From Xanthomarina spongicola (GTDB lineage: Bacteria; Bacteroidota; Bacteroidia; Flavobacteriales; Flavobacteriaceae), in contig NZ_QGGP01000001.1 of assembly GCF_003148645.1 (NCBI RefSeq), forward strand, positions 558,001 through 622,000: a DNA stretch of 64,000 nucleotides, given 5' to 3'. Numbering within the stretch: position 1 is the stretch's first letter; each line of letters begins with the position of its first letter. Below are positions 36,243-44,971 of this stretch, in pieces. The notes below the pieces were generated by a model. That model was not told where the DNA came from. It searched no databases and worked only from the letters and a program-made list of their open reading frames with translations. Both the position numbers and the translations under genes were made by a program.

Positions 36243-39002
36243 ATGGATAAATTTTCATTTTTAAATGCAGCGCATTCAGCTTATTTTGCTGATTTATACG
36301 ACCAGTATTTACAAAACCCAGATTCTGTAGAGCCTAGCTGGAGAGCCTTTTTTCAAGGATTTGATTTTGGTAGTGAAAGTTCTGGCATGATAGACCTACC
36401 AGTTGAAGCTGCTTCCTGTGAGCATGTTTCAGAAAGTCTTACCAAAGAATTTCAAGTTGTAAAACTTATTGATGGTTACAGAACTAGAGGTCATTTATTT
36501 ACAAAAACAAATCCTGTTCGTGCAAGACGTAAATATGCACCAACATTAGAGATTGAAAACTTCGGACTTTCAGAATCAGATTTAAATACTGTTTTTAATG
36601 CTGGAGAAATTATAGGAATTGGTCCAAAAACACTACGCGAAATTCGCAGTCATTTAGAAGCTATTTATTGCAATTCTATTGGTGTTGAGTATATGTATAT
36701 TCGTCAGCCAGAAGTAATTTCTTGGTTTCAAAGCAAATTAAATGTTAATGACAATCAGCCTAAATTTTCAGCTGATGAAAAAAGGCACATTCTTAAAAAA
36801 TTAAACGAAGCAGTTTCTTTTGAAAGCTTTTTGCATACAAAATATGTTGGGCAAAAACGTTTTTCATTAGAAGGTGGAGAATCTTTAATTCCTGCTTTAG
36901 ATGCTTTAATTGAGAATGCTTCAGAATATGATGTGAAAGAATTTGTTATGGGAATGGCACATCGTGGTCGTTTAAGTACTTTAACAAATATCTTTGGCAA
37001 ATCTGCAAAAGACATATTTAGTGAATTTGATGGTAAAGATTATGAACAAGAAGTTTTTGATGGAGATGTAAAATACCATTTAGGCTGGACAAGTGACAGG
37101 GTTACAGATTCCGGTAAAAAGATAAATTTAAATATAGCACCAAACCCTTCGCACTTAGAAACCGTTGGAGCAGTAGTAGAAGGTATTGCAAGAGCAAAAC
37201 AGGACGATAAATACCCTGAAAACCCATCGCAAGTATTACCAATTATTGTTCATGGTGATGCAGCAATTGCAGGTCAAGGTTTGGTATATGAAATTGTACA
37301 AATGGCGCAATTAGATGGTTACAAAACAAACGGAACCATACATATAGTAGTAAATAACCAAATTGGTTTTACTACCAATTATCTTGATGCACGTTCTAGT
37401 ATTTACTGTACAGATATTGCCAAAGTAACACTTTCTCCAGTAATGCATGTCAATGCAGATGATGCAGAAGCTGTTGTACATGCTATGCTATTTGCATTAC
37501 ATTTTAGAATGAAATTTAAGCGTGATGTATTTATAGATTTATTAGGTTACAGAAAATATGGACACAATGAAGGTGATGAGCCTAAATTTACTCAACCATT
37601 ATTATATAAAGCTATTGCTAAGCATAAAAATCCAAGAGATATTTATGCCGAAAAATTAATAGCAGAAGGTGTTATTAATAAAGATTATGTTAATAAATTA
37701 GAAGAAGATTATAAAAATTCTCTAGAAGAAAAATTAGAAGATTCTAGAAAGATACAGAAAACAGAAATTACTCCATTTATGAGTAACGAATGGGAAAACT
37801 ATATTACTGTTGAAGAAGATAAAATGATGAAGCCTATAGATACTACTTTTTCTAAAGAAGGCTTAGCAAAAATAACAGATGTTATTTCATCTTTACCAAA
37901 GGATAAAAAGTTTATACGCAAAATTTCTAGATTGGTAGAATCTAGAAAAGATATGTTTAAAGAAGATAAGTTAGATTGGGCAATGGCTGAACATTTAGCT
38001 TATGGTACATTACTTGAAGAAGGATATGATGTTAGAATTTCTGGGCAAGATGTTGAAAGAGGGACATTTTCTCATCGTCATGCAGTAGTAAAAGTTGAAG
38101 ACAGTGAAGAAGAAATAATTCTACATAATAACATAAGTGATACACAAGGAAGATTCTTTATTTATAATTCTTTACTTTCAGAATATGGTGTTGTAGGTTT
38201 CGATTATGGTTATGCCATGGCAAGTCCTAAAACATTAACTATTTGGGAAGCACAATTTGGCGACTTTAGCAATGGAGCACAAATTATGTTAGATCAATAT
38301 ATTTCTGCAGCAGAAGATAAATGGAAACTTCAAAATGGATTAGTTATGTTATTGCCTCATGGTTACGAGGGTCAAGGAGCAGAACATTCTTCTGGACGTA
38401 TGGAACGTTACTTACAGCTTTGTGCTAAAGATAATATGTTTGTTGCAGACTGTACAACTCCTGCAAACATGTATCATTTGTTACGTAAACAAATGAAGGC
38501 TAATTTTAGAAAACCATTAATTGTTTTTACACCTAAAAGTTTATTACGTCATCCATTAGTTGTTTCAACAGTCGATGAATTTGCAAACGGTAGCTTCCAA
38601 ATGTTAATTGATGATGAAAGAGCAAAAGCAGAAAAGATAAAAACTTTAGTATTTCTTACAGGAAAATTCTACTACGATTTACTAGAAGAACAAGAGAAAT
38701 TAGAAAGAAATGATGTTGCTTTAGTAAGAATAGAACAATTATTCCCTTTACCAATAAACGAAATTAGAGACATATTAAAAAAATATAAAAACGCTACAGA
38801 TGTTGTTTGGGCACAAGAAGAACCAAGAAATATGGGAGCTTACAGTCATATGTTAATGCATTTAGACGAAGCAAAAACCTTTAGAGCAGTAACTCGTAGA
38901 GCATATGGAGCTCCAGCAGCTGGTAGTTCTGTGCGTTCTAAGAAACGTCATAAAGAAGTCATAGATTTTGTATTCGATAAATCTAAAAACAATCAACGTT
39001 AA
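36243..39002 (+). CDS. sucA: 2-oxoglutarate dehydrogenase E1 component
   Basis: Thiamine-dependent E1 of the TCA-cycle 2-oxoglutarate dehydrogenase complex. The N-terminal segment MDKFSFLNAAHSAYFADLYDQY is the family's E2-binding start. It has MGMAHRGRLSTLTN in the TPP domain, HGDAAIAGQGLVYEIVQM, RKYGHNEGDEPKFTQP and the C-terminal pyrimidine-binding part (SLLSEYGVVGFDYGYAM, LPHGYEGQGAEHSSGRMERYLQL). The 919 aa are the normal length. Start 36243 chosen over 36213. The stop is directly abutted by the GTG of an M23 peptidase gene and sucB follows, so all three are one operon. Confidence 0.96.
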   Translation: MDKFSFLNAAHSAYFADLYDQYLQNPDSVEPSWRAFFQGFDFGSESSGMIDLPVEAASCEHVSESLTKEFQVVKLIDGYRTRGHLFTKTNPVRARRKYAPTLEIENFGLSESDLNTVFNAGEIIGIGPKTLREIRSHLEAIYCNSIGVEYMYIRQPEVISWFQSKLNVNDNQPKFSADEKRHILKKLNEAVSFESFLHTKYVGQKRFSLEGGESLIPALDALIENASEYDVKEFVMGMAHRGRLSTLTNIFGKSAKDIFSEFDGKDYEQEVFDGDVKYHLGWTSDRVTDSGKKINLNIAPNPSHLETVGAVVEGIARAKQDDKYPENPSQVLPIIVHGDAAIAGQGLVYEIVQMAQLDGYKTNGTIHIVVNNQIGFTTNYLDARSSIYCTDIAKVTLSPVMHVNADDAEAVVHAMLFALHFRMKFKRDVFIDLLGYRKYGHNEGDEPKFTQPLLYKAIAKHKNPRDIYAEKLIAEGVINKDYVNKLEEDYKNSLEEKLEDSRKIQKTEITPFMSNEWENYITVEEDKMMKPIDTTFSKEGLAKITDVISSLPKDKKFIRKISRLVESRKDMFKEDKLDWAMAEHLAYGTLLEEGYDVRISGQDVERGTFSHRHAVVKVEDSEEEIILHNNISDTQGRFFIYNSLLSEYGVVGFDYGYAMASPKTLTIWEAQFGDFSNGAQIMLDQYISAAEDKWKLQNGLVMLLPHGYEGQGAEHSSGRMERYLQLCAKDNMFVADCTTPANMYHLLRKQMKANFRKPLIVFTPKSLLRHPLVVSTVDEFANGSFQMLIDDERAKAEKIKTLVFLTGKFYYDLLEEQEKLERNDVALVRIEQLFPLPINEIRDILKKYKNATDVVWAQEEPRNMGAYSHMLMHLDEAKTFRAVTRRAYGAPAAGSSVRSKKRHKEVIDFVFDKSKNNQR

Positions 39003-39965
39003 GTGAAAAAAGGATTATTCATATTATTTTTACTTACCTCTGTAGTTTCTTTTTCTCAAGAAAAGGAAACTTATAAAAAAGTGGTTTCAGAATTTCAATC
39101 ATTTTATAATGAAGGGAACTATAACGCCATCTATAATATGTTTAATTATAACATGAAAAAGGCTTTGCCTTTAGATAAGACTCAAGCGTTTTTTGCAGAT
39201 TTAAATAGTAAACTAGGTAAAATATCTCAAGTTGAATTTAGTAAACTAAAAGATGATGCACATATATATAAAACAGCTTTTGCTCTAGGAGTTAGAGATA
39301 TAATGTTTTATCTGGATAGATATAATAGAATAGGAGGTTTACTTGTAACATATCATAAACCTGATAATTTACCAGTTCTTGAAAGAAATACCACGAAAAT
39401 GATATTGCCTTTTAAAGAAGAATGGTATGTGTTTTGGGGAGGAACTAGTGAAGAACAAAATTACCACGTTGCTCACGAAAACCAGCAGTATGCTTACGAT
39501 ATTTTAATTGTAAAAGACAGTATGTCTTATAAAGGTGATCCTAAAATAAATGAAAATTATTTTGTTTTTGGGAAAGAGATTATTGCACCTTGTGATGCTA
39601 AAGTTGTAAAAGTTATAACTGGAGTAAAAGACAATATTCCTGGAGAATTAAATCCAGAACAACTTACAGGGAATACCATTGTTTTAGAAACTAGTAATAA
39701 AGAATATATTCTTTTTGCACATTTAAAAGAGAATTCAATAGCAGTAAGAGAAGGTCAATTTATTAGACAAGGTAGTTTATTAGGTCAATGTGGAAACTCT
39801 GGAAACACAACCGAACCACATTTACATTTAAGCTTACAGAATGTGTTAGATATGAATATTGCAACAGGTGGGAAATTATACTTTGACAAGATTTTGGTTA
39901 ATGGAGAATTAAAACAAAATTACCTTCCTGTTAAAGGAGATTTAATAAAAAATAGAGACAGATAA
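39003..39965 (+). CDS. Secreted M23 (LytM-type) peptidase-like protein
   Basis: A 320-aa exported protein starting at GTG immediately after the sucA stop (TAAGTG, zero spacing). It has a signal peptide ([18 protein letters not shown]), an N-terminal DUF3887/SnoaL-like helical segment (about 22-115) and a C-terminal LytM barrel (about 195-300) with [15 protein letters not shown]. The HLH of the M23 motif is present, and the first ligand region reads [10 protein letters not shown] where active enzymes carry HxxxD (H-x5-YD here), so zinc binding is plausible but not certain. It probably cuts or binds peptidoglycan. Its insertion between sucA and sucB is unexpected for its role. Confidence 0.85.
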   Translation: MKKGLFILFLLTSVVSFSQEKETYKKVVSEFQSFYNEGNYNAIYNMFNYNMKKALPLDKTQAFFADLNSKLGKISQVEFSKLKDDAHIYKTAFALGVRDIMFYLDRYNRIGGLLVTYHKPDNLPVLERNTTKMILPFKEEWYVFWGGTSEEQNYHVAHENQQYAYDILIVKDSMSYKGDPKINENYFVFGKEIIAPCDAKVVKVITGVKDNIPGELNPEQLTGNTIVLETSNKEYILFAHLKENSIAVREGQFIRQGSLLGQCGNSGNTTEPHLHLSLQNVLDMNIATGGKLYFDKILVNGELKQNYLPVKGDLIKNRDR

Positions 39966-39993
39966 CAAACCGTATACTAATAAAATTATAATT

Positions 39994-41205
39994 ATGATTT
40001 TAGAAATGAAAGTTCCTTCGCCAGGAGAATCAATTACAGAAGTAGAAATAGCAACTTGGTTAGTGCAAGATGGAGACTATGTAGAAAAAGACCAAGCTAT
40101 TGCTGAAGTAGATAGCGACAAAGCAACACTAGAACTTCCTGCCGAAGCTAGTGGAACAATTACTCTTAAAGCAGAAGAAGGAGATGCTGTAGCTGTTGGC
40201 GCAGTAGTTTGTTTAATAGATACAAGTGCAGCAAAACCAGAAGGTGATGCAGCACCAGCAAAAGAAGAGAAAAAAATTGAAGCTCCAAAAGCAGTTGAAA
40301 CGCCTAAGACAGTTGAGACTAAAACATATGCAACTGGAACAGCAAGTCCAGCTGCAAAAAAAATATTAGCAGAAAAAGACATGGAAGCTTCTACTGTTTC
40401 TGGGACAGGTAAAGATGGACGTGTTACTAAAGAAGATGCAGTTAATGCTGTGCCTTCAATGGGAACACCAACAGGTGGAAATAGAGGATCTTCTAGAAGT
40501 AGAATGTCTATGTTGCGTCGTAAAGTAGCAGAACGTTTGGTAGAAGCTAAGAACACAACTGCTATGTTAACTACGTTTAACGAAGTAGATATGTCTCCAA
40601 TATTTGCTTTACGTAACGAGTATAAAGAAACTTTTAAAAACAAACATAATGTAGGATTAGGCTTTATGTCTTTCTTTACATTGGCAGTTGTAAGAGCTTT
40701 AAAAATGTATCCAGATGTTAATTCAATGATTGACGGAAACGAAATGATTACTTACGATTTTGTTGATGTATCTATTGCCGTTTCTGGACCAAAAGGATTA
40801 ATGGTTCCAGTAATAAGAAATGCAGAAAACCTAACTTTTAGAGGAGTTGAAGCTGAAGTAAAACGTCTTGCTATTAGAGCACGTGATGGACAAATTACTG
40901 TGGATGAAATGACTGGTGGAACATTCACCATATCTAATGGAGGCGTTTTTGGCAGTATGTTATCTACACCAATTATCAATCCTCCACAAAGTGGGATTTT
41001 AGGTATGCATAATATTGTTGAACGTCCTGTAGCTGTAAATGGTAAAGTAGAAATTAGACCAATTATGTTTGTAGCTTTATCTTACGACCATAGAATTATT
41101 GATGGTAAAGAATCTGTAGGATTTTTAGTTGCTATTAAAGAGGCATTAGAAAATCCAATCGAATTATTAATGAATAGTGATGTTAAAAAAGCTTTAGAAT
41201 TATAA
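39994..41205 (+). CDS. sucB: Dihydrolipoyllysine-residue succinyltransferase (E2 of 2-oxoglutarate dehydrogenase)
   Basis: E2 core of the complex. A lipoyl domain (1-76) has the lipoylated Lys43 in DSDKATLEL. An acidic/Ala-Pro linker is followed by the peripheral E3/E1-binding domain (about 112-150, [14 protein letters not shown]) and the catalytic domain (about 170-403) with SYDHRIIDG, giving His366 and Asp370. The 403-aa length fits a single lipoyl domain E2. It lies in the sucA operon, with a terminator 28 nt after the stop. Confidence 0.96.
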   Translation: MILEMKVPSPGESITEVEIATWLVQDGDYVEKDQAIAEVDSDKATLELPAEASGTITLKAEEGDAVAVGAVVCLIDTSAAKPEGDAAPAKEEKKIEAPKAVETPKTVETKTYATGTASPAAKKILAEKDMEASTVSGTGKDGRVTKEDAVNAVPSMGTPTGGNRGSSRSRMSMLRRKVAERLVEAKNTTAMLTTFNEVDMSPIFALRNEYKETFKNKHNVGLGFMSFFTLAVVRALKMYPDVNSMIDGNEMITYDFVDVSIAVSGPKGLMVPVIRNAENLTFRGVEAEVKRLAIRARDGQITVDEMTGGTFTISNGGVFGSMLSTPIINPPQSGILGMHNIVERPVAVNGKVEIRPIMFVALSYDHRIIDGKESVGFLVAIKEALENPIELLMNSDVKKALEL

Positions 41206-41233
41206 TTTTCTAACAAATATTTAAAGTATAAAT

Positions 41234-41263
41234 AAAGCGCAACTTGTAATTAAGTTGCGCTTT
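41234..41263 (+). terminator. Terminator of the sucA-sucB operon
   Basis: Perfect 12-bp stem AAAGCGCAACTT (41234-41245) with AAGTTGCGCTTT (41252-41263), then TTTTG. Confidence 0.9.
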
Positions 41264-41281
41264 TGTCTTGAAAATAACTAA

Positions 41282-41401
41282 CTAAAAAAAATTAACAAGA
41301 ATATTTATAGATATAACAGTTATAACAACAATAATTAATCCAATAATAAAATATTTGTTTACAGTGCTTTCTTCGTTTACTGTGTTTTCTTCGTTTTCCA
41401 T
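41282..41401 (-). CDS. 39-aa single-pass membrane microprotein
   Basis: The minus-strand ATG at 41401 opens 39 codons. The N-terminus is acidic and hydrophilic with a tandem pattern (ENEENTVNEESTVNK: NEE-TVN twice), followed by one hydrophobic helix (YFIIGLIIVVITVISINILV) and an FF end. The arrangement predicts a membrane-anchored peptide. No family recognised; short length limits certainty. Confidence 0.4.
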   Translation of the reverse strand: MENEENTVNEESTVNKYFIIGLIIVVITVISINILVNFF

Positions 41402-41450
41402 TGTTAAAATGTAATAGGTTTAGGGCATTTTAAAAATTCATTCGGAATTG

Positions 41451-41483
41451 AAACTCTGTGTCTTATTTAAAAACACAGAGTTT
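41451..41483. terminator. Intergenic hairpin, terminator-like on the plus strand
   Basis: AAACTCTGTGT (41451-41461) pairs perfectly with ACACAGAGTTT (41473-41483); GTTTTAAT follows on the plus strand. No plus-strand gene ends nearby except sucB, which has its own terminator. Confidence 0.5.
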
Positions 41484-41508
41484 GTTTTAATCCCTATAAT
41501 GGTAATTG

Positions 41509-41569
41509 ATTAATAGCACTGTAAATGTCTTAATTATCTTAATGCTAAACAATACGTAGTACTACGTAT
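41509..41569. repeat. 61-bp duplicated element, copy A, with 18-bp palindrome
   Basis: Begins ATTAATAGCA and ends with the perfect palindrome ATACGTAGTACTACGTAT (41552-41569; extends to 20 bp here). Copy B at 41687-41747 has the same length and matches at roughly 49 of 61 positions, with the last 21 identical. Confidence 0.7.
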
Positions 41570-41586
41570 TTTTCATATATATTAAT

Positions 41587-41622
41587 AATAAATGAATGGT
41601 AATTAACAATAAATGAATGGTA
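41587..41622. repeat. Two direct 15-bp repeats with 21-bp period
   Basis: AATAAATGAATGGTA occurs at 41587-41601 and 41608-41622, exactly two helical turns apart, between the two palindrome elements. Confidence 0.5.
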
Positions 41623-41630
41623 TAAATGAA

Positions 41631-41666
41631 GAAAGCTCTAAATAAAACAAATTATTTAGAGCTTTC
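41631..41666. terminator. Perfect 15-bp intergenic hairpin
   Basis: GAAAGCTCTAAATAA (41631-41645) pairs with its exact complement at 41652-41666 around a 6-nt loop. There is no strong T-run on either side, so it may terminate the response-regulator transcript only weakly or act as an RNA end protector. Confidence 0.5.
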
Positions 41667-41686
41667 ATAATTCTCCCTAAGAACTA

Positions 41687-41747
41687 ATTAATAGCAATAC
41701 AAATATCTGCATTATTATCACACCAAACAATACGTAGTACTACGTAT
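41687..41747. repeat. 61-bp duplicated element, copy B, with 18-bp palindrome
   Basis: Second copy of the element at 41509. The palindrome ATACGTAGTACTACGTAT lies at 41730-41747, 3 nt beyond the response-regulator stop codon. Confidence 0.7.
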
Positions 41748-41750
41748 ATT

Positions 41751-42377
41751 TTACTTTAAATGGCTCTTATTTTCCTTAGCCCAGAAAAGTAGGCTGTATT
41801 TTGTTGGAGTAAGATTTAATTTTCTGTTAATATTACTTTTATGTTTTTCTACTGTTCTAAAAGAAATAAACATAAGTTCACCAATTTCTTTAGCTGTTTT
41901 ATTTTCAGATATATGTTTTAAAACGTCTATTTCTGTTGGAGTTAAAGATTCGATTTCAATAGGTGCTTCTTCTGCTTCTAAATAAGAAAGTAATTCTTGA
42001 CTAAAATATGGAATGTCTTTAGAGACTGCATCAATACAATGCTCAATTTCTTCTAGCGCAAATTCCTTTAAAACATAGCCATAAATACCTAAAGATTTAG
42101 CCTGGTTGTAGATAGCTTCATCTTTTTCGAAAGTAATTAAGATTATTTTGGTTTCGTAATTTAATTCTTTACTTTTTTTAGCAATTTCCAATCCTGTTAA
42201 AAACGGCATTTGTATATCTAATATTGCAATTTCTGGCCGATGTCTCTCTATAAGGTCAAAAGCCTCCTTGCCATTAACAGCACTTGCTAAAACATTGTAT
42301 TTTTTTTCAATAAGAAAATCGTTTAGCCCTTTTAAAATTAGTGGATGGTCGTCTGCAATAATTATTGAGGTTTTCAT
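41751..42377 (-). CDS. NarL/FixJ-type response regulator
   Basis: A 208-aa two-component regulator. The receiver domain (1-120) has the acidic pocket DDHPL (D9-D10), the phospho-acceptor D54 in AILDIQMP, T82 and K104. The LuxR-type helix-turn-helix is at about 145-192 (LTPTEIDVLKHISENKTAKEI ... RTVEKHKSNI). It should bind DNA as a dimer when phosphorylated. No histidine kinase gene is adjacent in this window. The palindromes at 41552 and 41730 are of the type such dimers bind; control of the intergenic region by this protein is an inference. Confidence 0.92.
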   Translation of the reverse strand: MKTSIIIADDHPLILKGLNDFLIEKKYNVLASAVNGKEAFDLIERHRPEIAILDIQMPFLTGLEIAKKSKELNYETKIILITFEKDEAIYNQAKSLGIYGYVLKEFALEEIEHCIDAVSKDIPYFSQELLSYLEAEEAPIEIESLTPTEIDVLKHISENKTAKEIGELMFISFRTVEKHKSNINRKLNLTPTKYSLLFWAKENKSHLK

Positions 42378-42438
42378 GTGCTATTAATAAATTCTAATAA
42401 TATTTAAAGGTAAAGATATTTATTTTATAAGAAATGTA

Positions 42439-42879
42439 CTACAATTTTAAATATAAATATTTCTTTTCATAATCGATAATTGCTTTTCCTTTCTTTAAAA
42501 TATCTGCTCCAATTATGCCATCTACAGGTTGTGCATTATGTGTAATTAAGGCTGTATTTACGTGTGTTAAGTTAAATAAAATAAGTGCTACTTTGTCTTT
42601 TTTCCATTTACCAATTTTCACTTTATTCTTTTTTGAAATTTGAGTAAGCATATCTGTTGCACCAGCACCAGCTGCTTTTACATTAGAATCTTTTGCTTCT
42701 AATTTAAAAGTTTCAATTGCATCAAAGCCTACACAAGAACTAGAAGCTCCAGTGTCTAAAATAAACAATCCGTTAACACCATTAATAGTGGCTTTCACTT
42801 CAAAATGATTTGTCTTTGTTAATTTTAATTTAACTTTTGTATAGCCTTTTTCTAATAGGTAATCTTGAAGCTTTTCCAT
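42439..42879 (-). CDS. Retropepsin-like aspartic protease (clan AA)
   Basis: A 146-aa soluble protein with the catalytic motif LFILDTGASSSCVG (Asp42-Thr-Gly) and the second hydrophobic signature DGIIGADILKKGKAIIDY of the retropepsin fold, which works as a homodimer. No signal peptide, so probably cytoplasmic. ATG 42879 (MEKLQDYLLE) is preferred to 42948, as the longer N-terminus overlaps the promoter and first codons of tatD and looks unlike a protein start. Substrate unknown. Confidence 0.85.
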   Translation of the reverse strand: MEKLQDYLLEKGYTKVKLKLTKTNHFEVKATINGVNGLFILDTGASSSCVGFDAIETFKLEAKDSNVKAAGAGATDMLTQISKKNKVKIGKWKKDKVALILFNLTHVNTALITHNAQPVDGIIGADILKKGKAIIDYEKKYLYLKL

Positions 42880-42931
42880 AACAAGGGGTTTATTGCAAAG
42901 ATAATAATGTAAAAACATATATTTTTGCAAA

Positions 42932-43699
42932 ATGATAATTACAGACACACATACACATTTATATAGTGAGGCTTTTGTTGAAGATAGGAAAGAGATGATT
43001 CAAAGAGCTATTGATGCTGGAGTTTCTCGTTTTTTTATTCCAGCTATCGATTCGTCTTACACAAAAGCGATGCTTGAATTAGAAGCAGATTTCCCAAAAA
43101 ATATTTTTTTAATGATGGGATTGCATCCAACATCTGTTAAAGAAAATTATCAAGAAGAATTATTACATGTTGAAGAAATGCTTGCCAAGAGACATTTTTA
43201 TGCTATAGGAGAAATTGGAATTGATTTGTACTGGGACACATCTACTTTAGAAATCCAGAAAAAAGCTTTTAAGCGCCAAATTCAATTAGCAAAAAAATAT
43301 AAGTTGCCAATAGTTATTCACTGTCGAGATGCTTTCGATGAGATATTTGATGTCTTAGAAGAAGAAAAAAGCGATAATCTTTTCGGAATCTTTCATTGTT
43401 TTACAGGAACTTTAGAACAAGCAAAACGTGCTATCTCCTTTAATATGAAATTAGGTATTGGAGGTGTAGTCACTTTTAAAAATGGGAAAATAGATCAGTT
43501 TATTAATCAAATCGATTTAAAACATATTGTACTGGAAACAGATTCGCCCTATTTAGCGCCAAAACCATATAGAGGAAAACGCAATGAAAGCAGCTATATA
43601 ATAAAGGTGTTAGAAAAACTATCGGAACTTTATTTGCTTCCTCAGGAAAAAATTGCCGAAATTACAACTCAAAATTCAAAAGACGTTTTTAATATATAA
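42932..43699 (+). CDS. tatD: TatD-family metal-dependent hydrolase (DNase)
   Basis: A TIM-barrel metallohydrolase of 255 aa. The metal ligands are in DTHTHLY (HxH), GEIGIDLYWD (Glu), HCRDAFDE and HCFTG (His), and ETDSPYLAPKPYRGKRNE (Asp), which is the full TatD signature. E. coli members act as 3'-5' exonucleases on DNA or RNA and help clear damaged nucleic acid. It forms a two-gene unit with the asparaginase gene, 2 nt downstream. Confidence 0.93.
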   Translation: MIITDTHTHLYSEAFVEDRKEMIQRAIDAGVSRFFIPAIDSSYTKAMLELEADFPKNIFLMMGLHPTSVKENYQEELLHVEEMLAKRHFYAIGEIGIDLYWDTSTLEIQKKAFKRQIQLAKKYKLPIVIHCRDAFDEIFDVLEEEKSDNLFGIFHCFTGTLEQAKRAISFNMKLGIGGVVTFKNGKIDQFINQIDLKHIVLETDSPYLAPKPYRGKRNESSYIIKVLEKLSELYLLPQEKIAEITTQNSKDVFNI

Positions 43700-43701
43700 G
43701 T

Positions 43702-44733
43702 ATGGAAGCTAACAAACCTAACATCCTTTTAATTTATACAGGAGGCACCATTGGGATGATAAAAAACCCAAATACTGGAGAATTAAAATCATTCGATTTT
43801 AATAACCTTTTAAAAAGCATCCCAGAATTAAAATTGTTAAGCTGCCAAATTTCAACAGTATCATTTGAAGAACCTATTGATTCTTCAAATATGAATCCAG
43901 AATATTGGGTTCAAATGGTAGAAATTATTGAGACTCATTACAACACTGTTGATGGTTTTGTAGTGCTTCATGGAAGCGACACCATGAGCTATACAGCTTC
44001 TGCTTTAAGTTTTATGCTGGAAAATCTAGCAAAACCAGTTATTCTTACAGGATCGCAATTACCTATTGGAGATTTGCGTACAGATGCTAAAGAGAATTTA
44101 ATTACATCTATTCAAATGGCCTCTTTGCGAAAAAACAACAAGCCAGTTATTAGAGAAGTAGGTTTATATTTTGAATACAAATTATATAGAGGCAATAGAA
44201 CCACAAAAATAAATGCAGAACATTTTGAAGCTTTCGAGTCTTTAAATTACCCGCATTTAGCAGAATCTGGAGTGCATATAAAAGTTAATTACGAAGCATT
44301 GTTTATTCCAAACATTAAAAAGAAGTTGAATATTCATAAAGCTTTAGACACAAATATTGCGCTTATAAAACTATTTCCAGGCATTTCTAAATCGATATTA
44401 GAATGCATAATTAATAACCCTAGTTTAAAAGGAATTATTTTAGAAACTTATGGTGCAGGAAATGCTACTACAGAAGCATGGTTTATTTCTTTAATAAATA
44501 ATGCTATAGAAAAAGGGGTTCAAGTAATAAATGTGACTCAATGCTCTGGAGGTAGTGTTAGTATGGGACAATATGAAACCAGTTCTCAATTAAAAAAAAT
44601 AGGCGTTATTTCTGGAAAAGATATAACTACAGAAGCTGCTATTGTTAAATTAATGTATTTATTAGGAGAAAAAATATCGGCTAACACCTTCAAAACCATA
44701 TTTGAAACCTCTTTAAGAGGAGAATTGTCTTAA
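43702..44733 (+). CDS. ansA: Type I (cytoplasmic) L-asparaginase
   Basis: A 343-aa amidohydrolase converting L-asparagine to aspartate and ammonia. The first catalytic threonine is in IYTGGTIGM (T14 region), the second in VLHGSDTMSYTASAL, and ILTGSQLPIGDLRTDAKENL matches the family. No signal peptide, so it is the cytoplasmic form. It starts 2 nt after the tatD stop and is certainly cotranscribed with it. The tRNA-Ser gene follows about 75 nt later. Confidence 0.93.
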   Translation: MEANKPNILLIYTGGTIGMIKNPNTGELKSFDFNNLLKSIPELKLLSCQISTVSFEEPIDSSNMNPEYWVQMVEIIETHYNTVDGFVVLHGSDTMSYTASALSFMLENLAKPVILTGSQLPIGDLRTDAKENLITSIQMASLRKNNKPVIREVGLYFEYKLYRGNRTTKINAEHFEAFESLNYPHLAESGVHIKVNYEALFIPNIKKKLNIHKALDTNIALIKLFPGISKSILECIINNPSLKGIILETYGAGNATTEAWFISLINNAIEKGVQVINVTQCSGGSVSMGQYETSSQLKKIGVISGKDITTEAAIVKLMYLLGEKISANTFKTIFETSLRGELS

Positions 44734-44808
44734 AATTAACTCTCAAAATTTTTAGCTTTCAAAAGTTTTTTTGTTATTTGCTGAACTGTATTATTAAATA
44801 TAATATAC

Positions 44809-44896
44809 AGAGAGGTGGCCGAGTGGTCGAAGGCGCACGCCTGGAAAGTGTGTATACCTCAAAAGGGTATCGAGGGTTCGAATCCCTTCCTCTCTG
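44809..44896 (+). tRNA. tRNA-Ser(GGA)
   Basis: An 88-nt class II tRNA. The acceptor arms AGAGAGG (44809-44815) and CCTCTCT (44889-44895) pair perfectly. The D-arm has GCCGAGTGGTCGAAGGC, the anticodon loop CTGGAAA gives anticodon GGA, a long variable arm (TATACC...GGTATC) is present, and the T-arm has GGTTCGAATCC. CCA is not encoded (GCTGA follows), as usual in this phylum. Confidence 0.96.
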
Positions 44897-44971
44897 CTGA
44901 TATTTTTATTTTTTAGTAACATTTTTTTTATATCTTTAACACTTTAACTAATAAAATTAAGAACAAGAACA

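Noticed and set aside
40077-40643. 188-codon antisense ORF inside sucB
   Set aside because: Composition mirrors the Ala/Glu-rich sucB linker read backwards; sucB is unambiguous.
41509-41747. CRISPR-like reading of the two palindromic repeats
   Set aside because: Only two copies, 178 bp apart, with drifting flanks and no cas genes.
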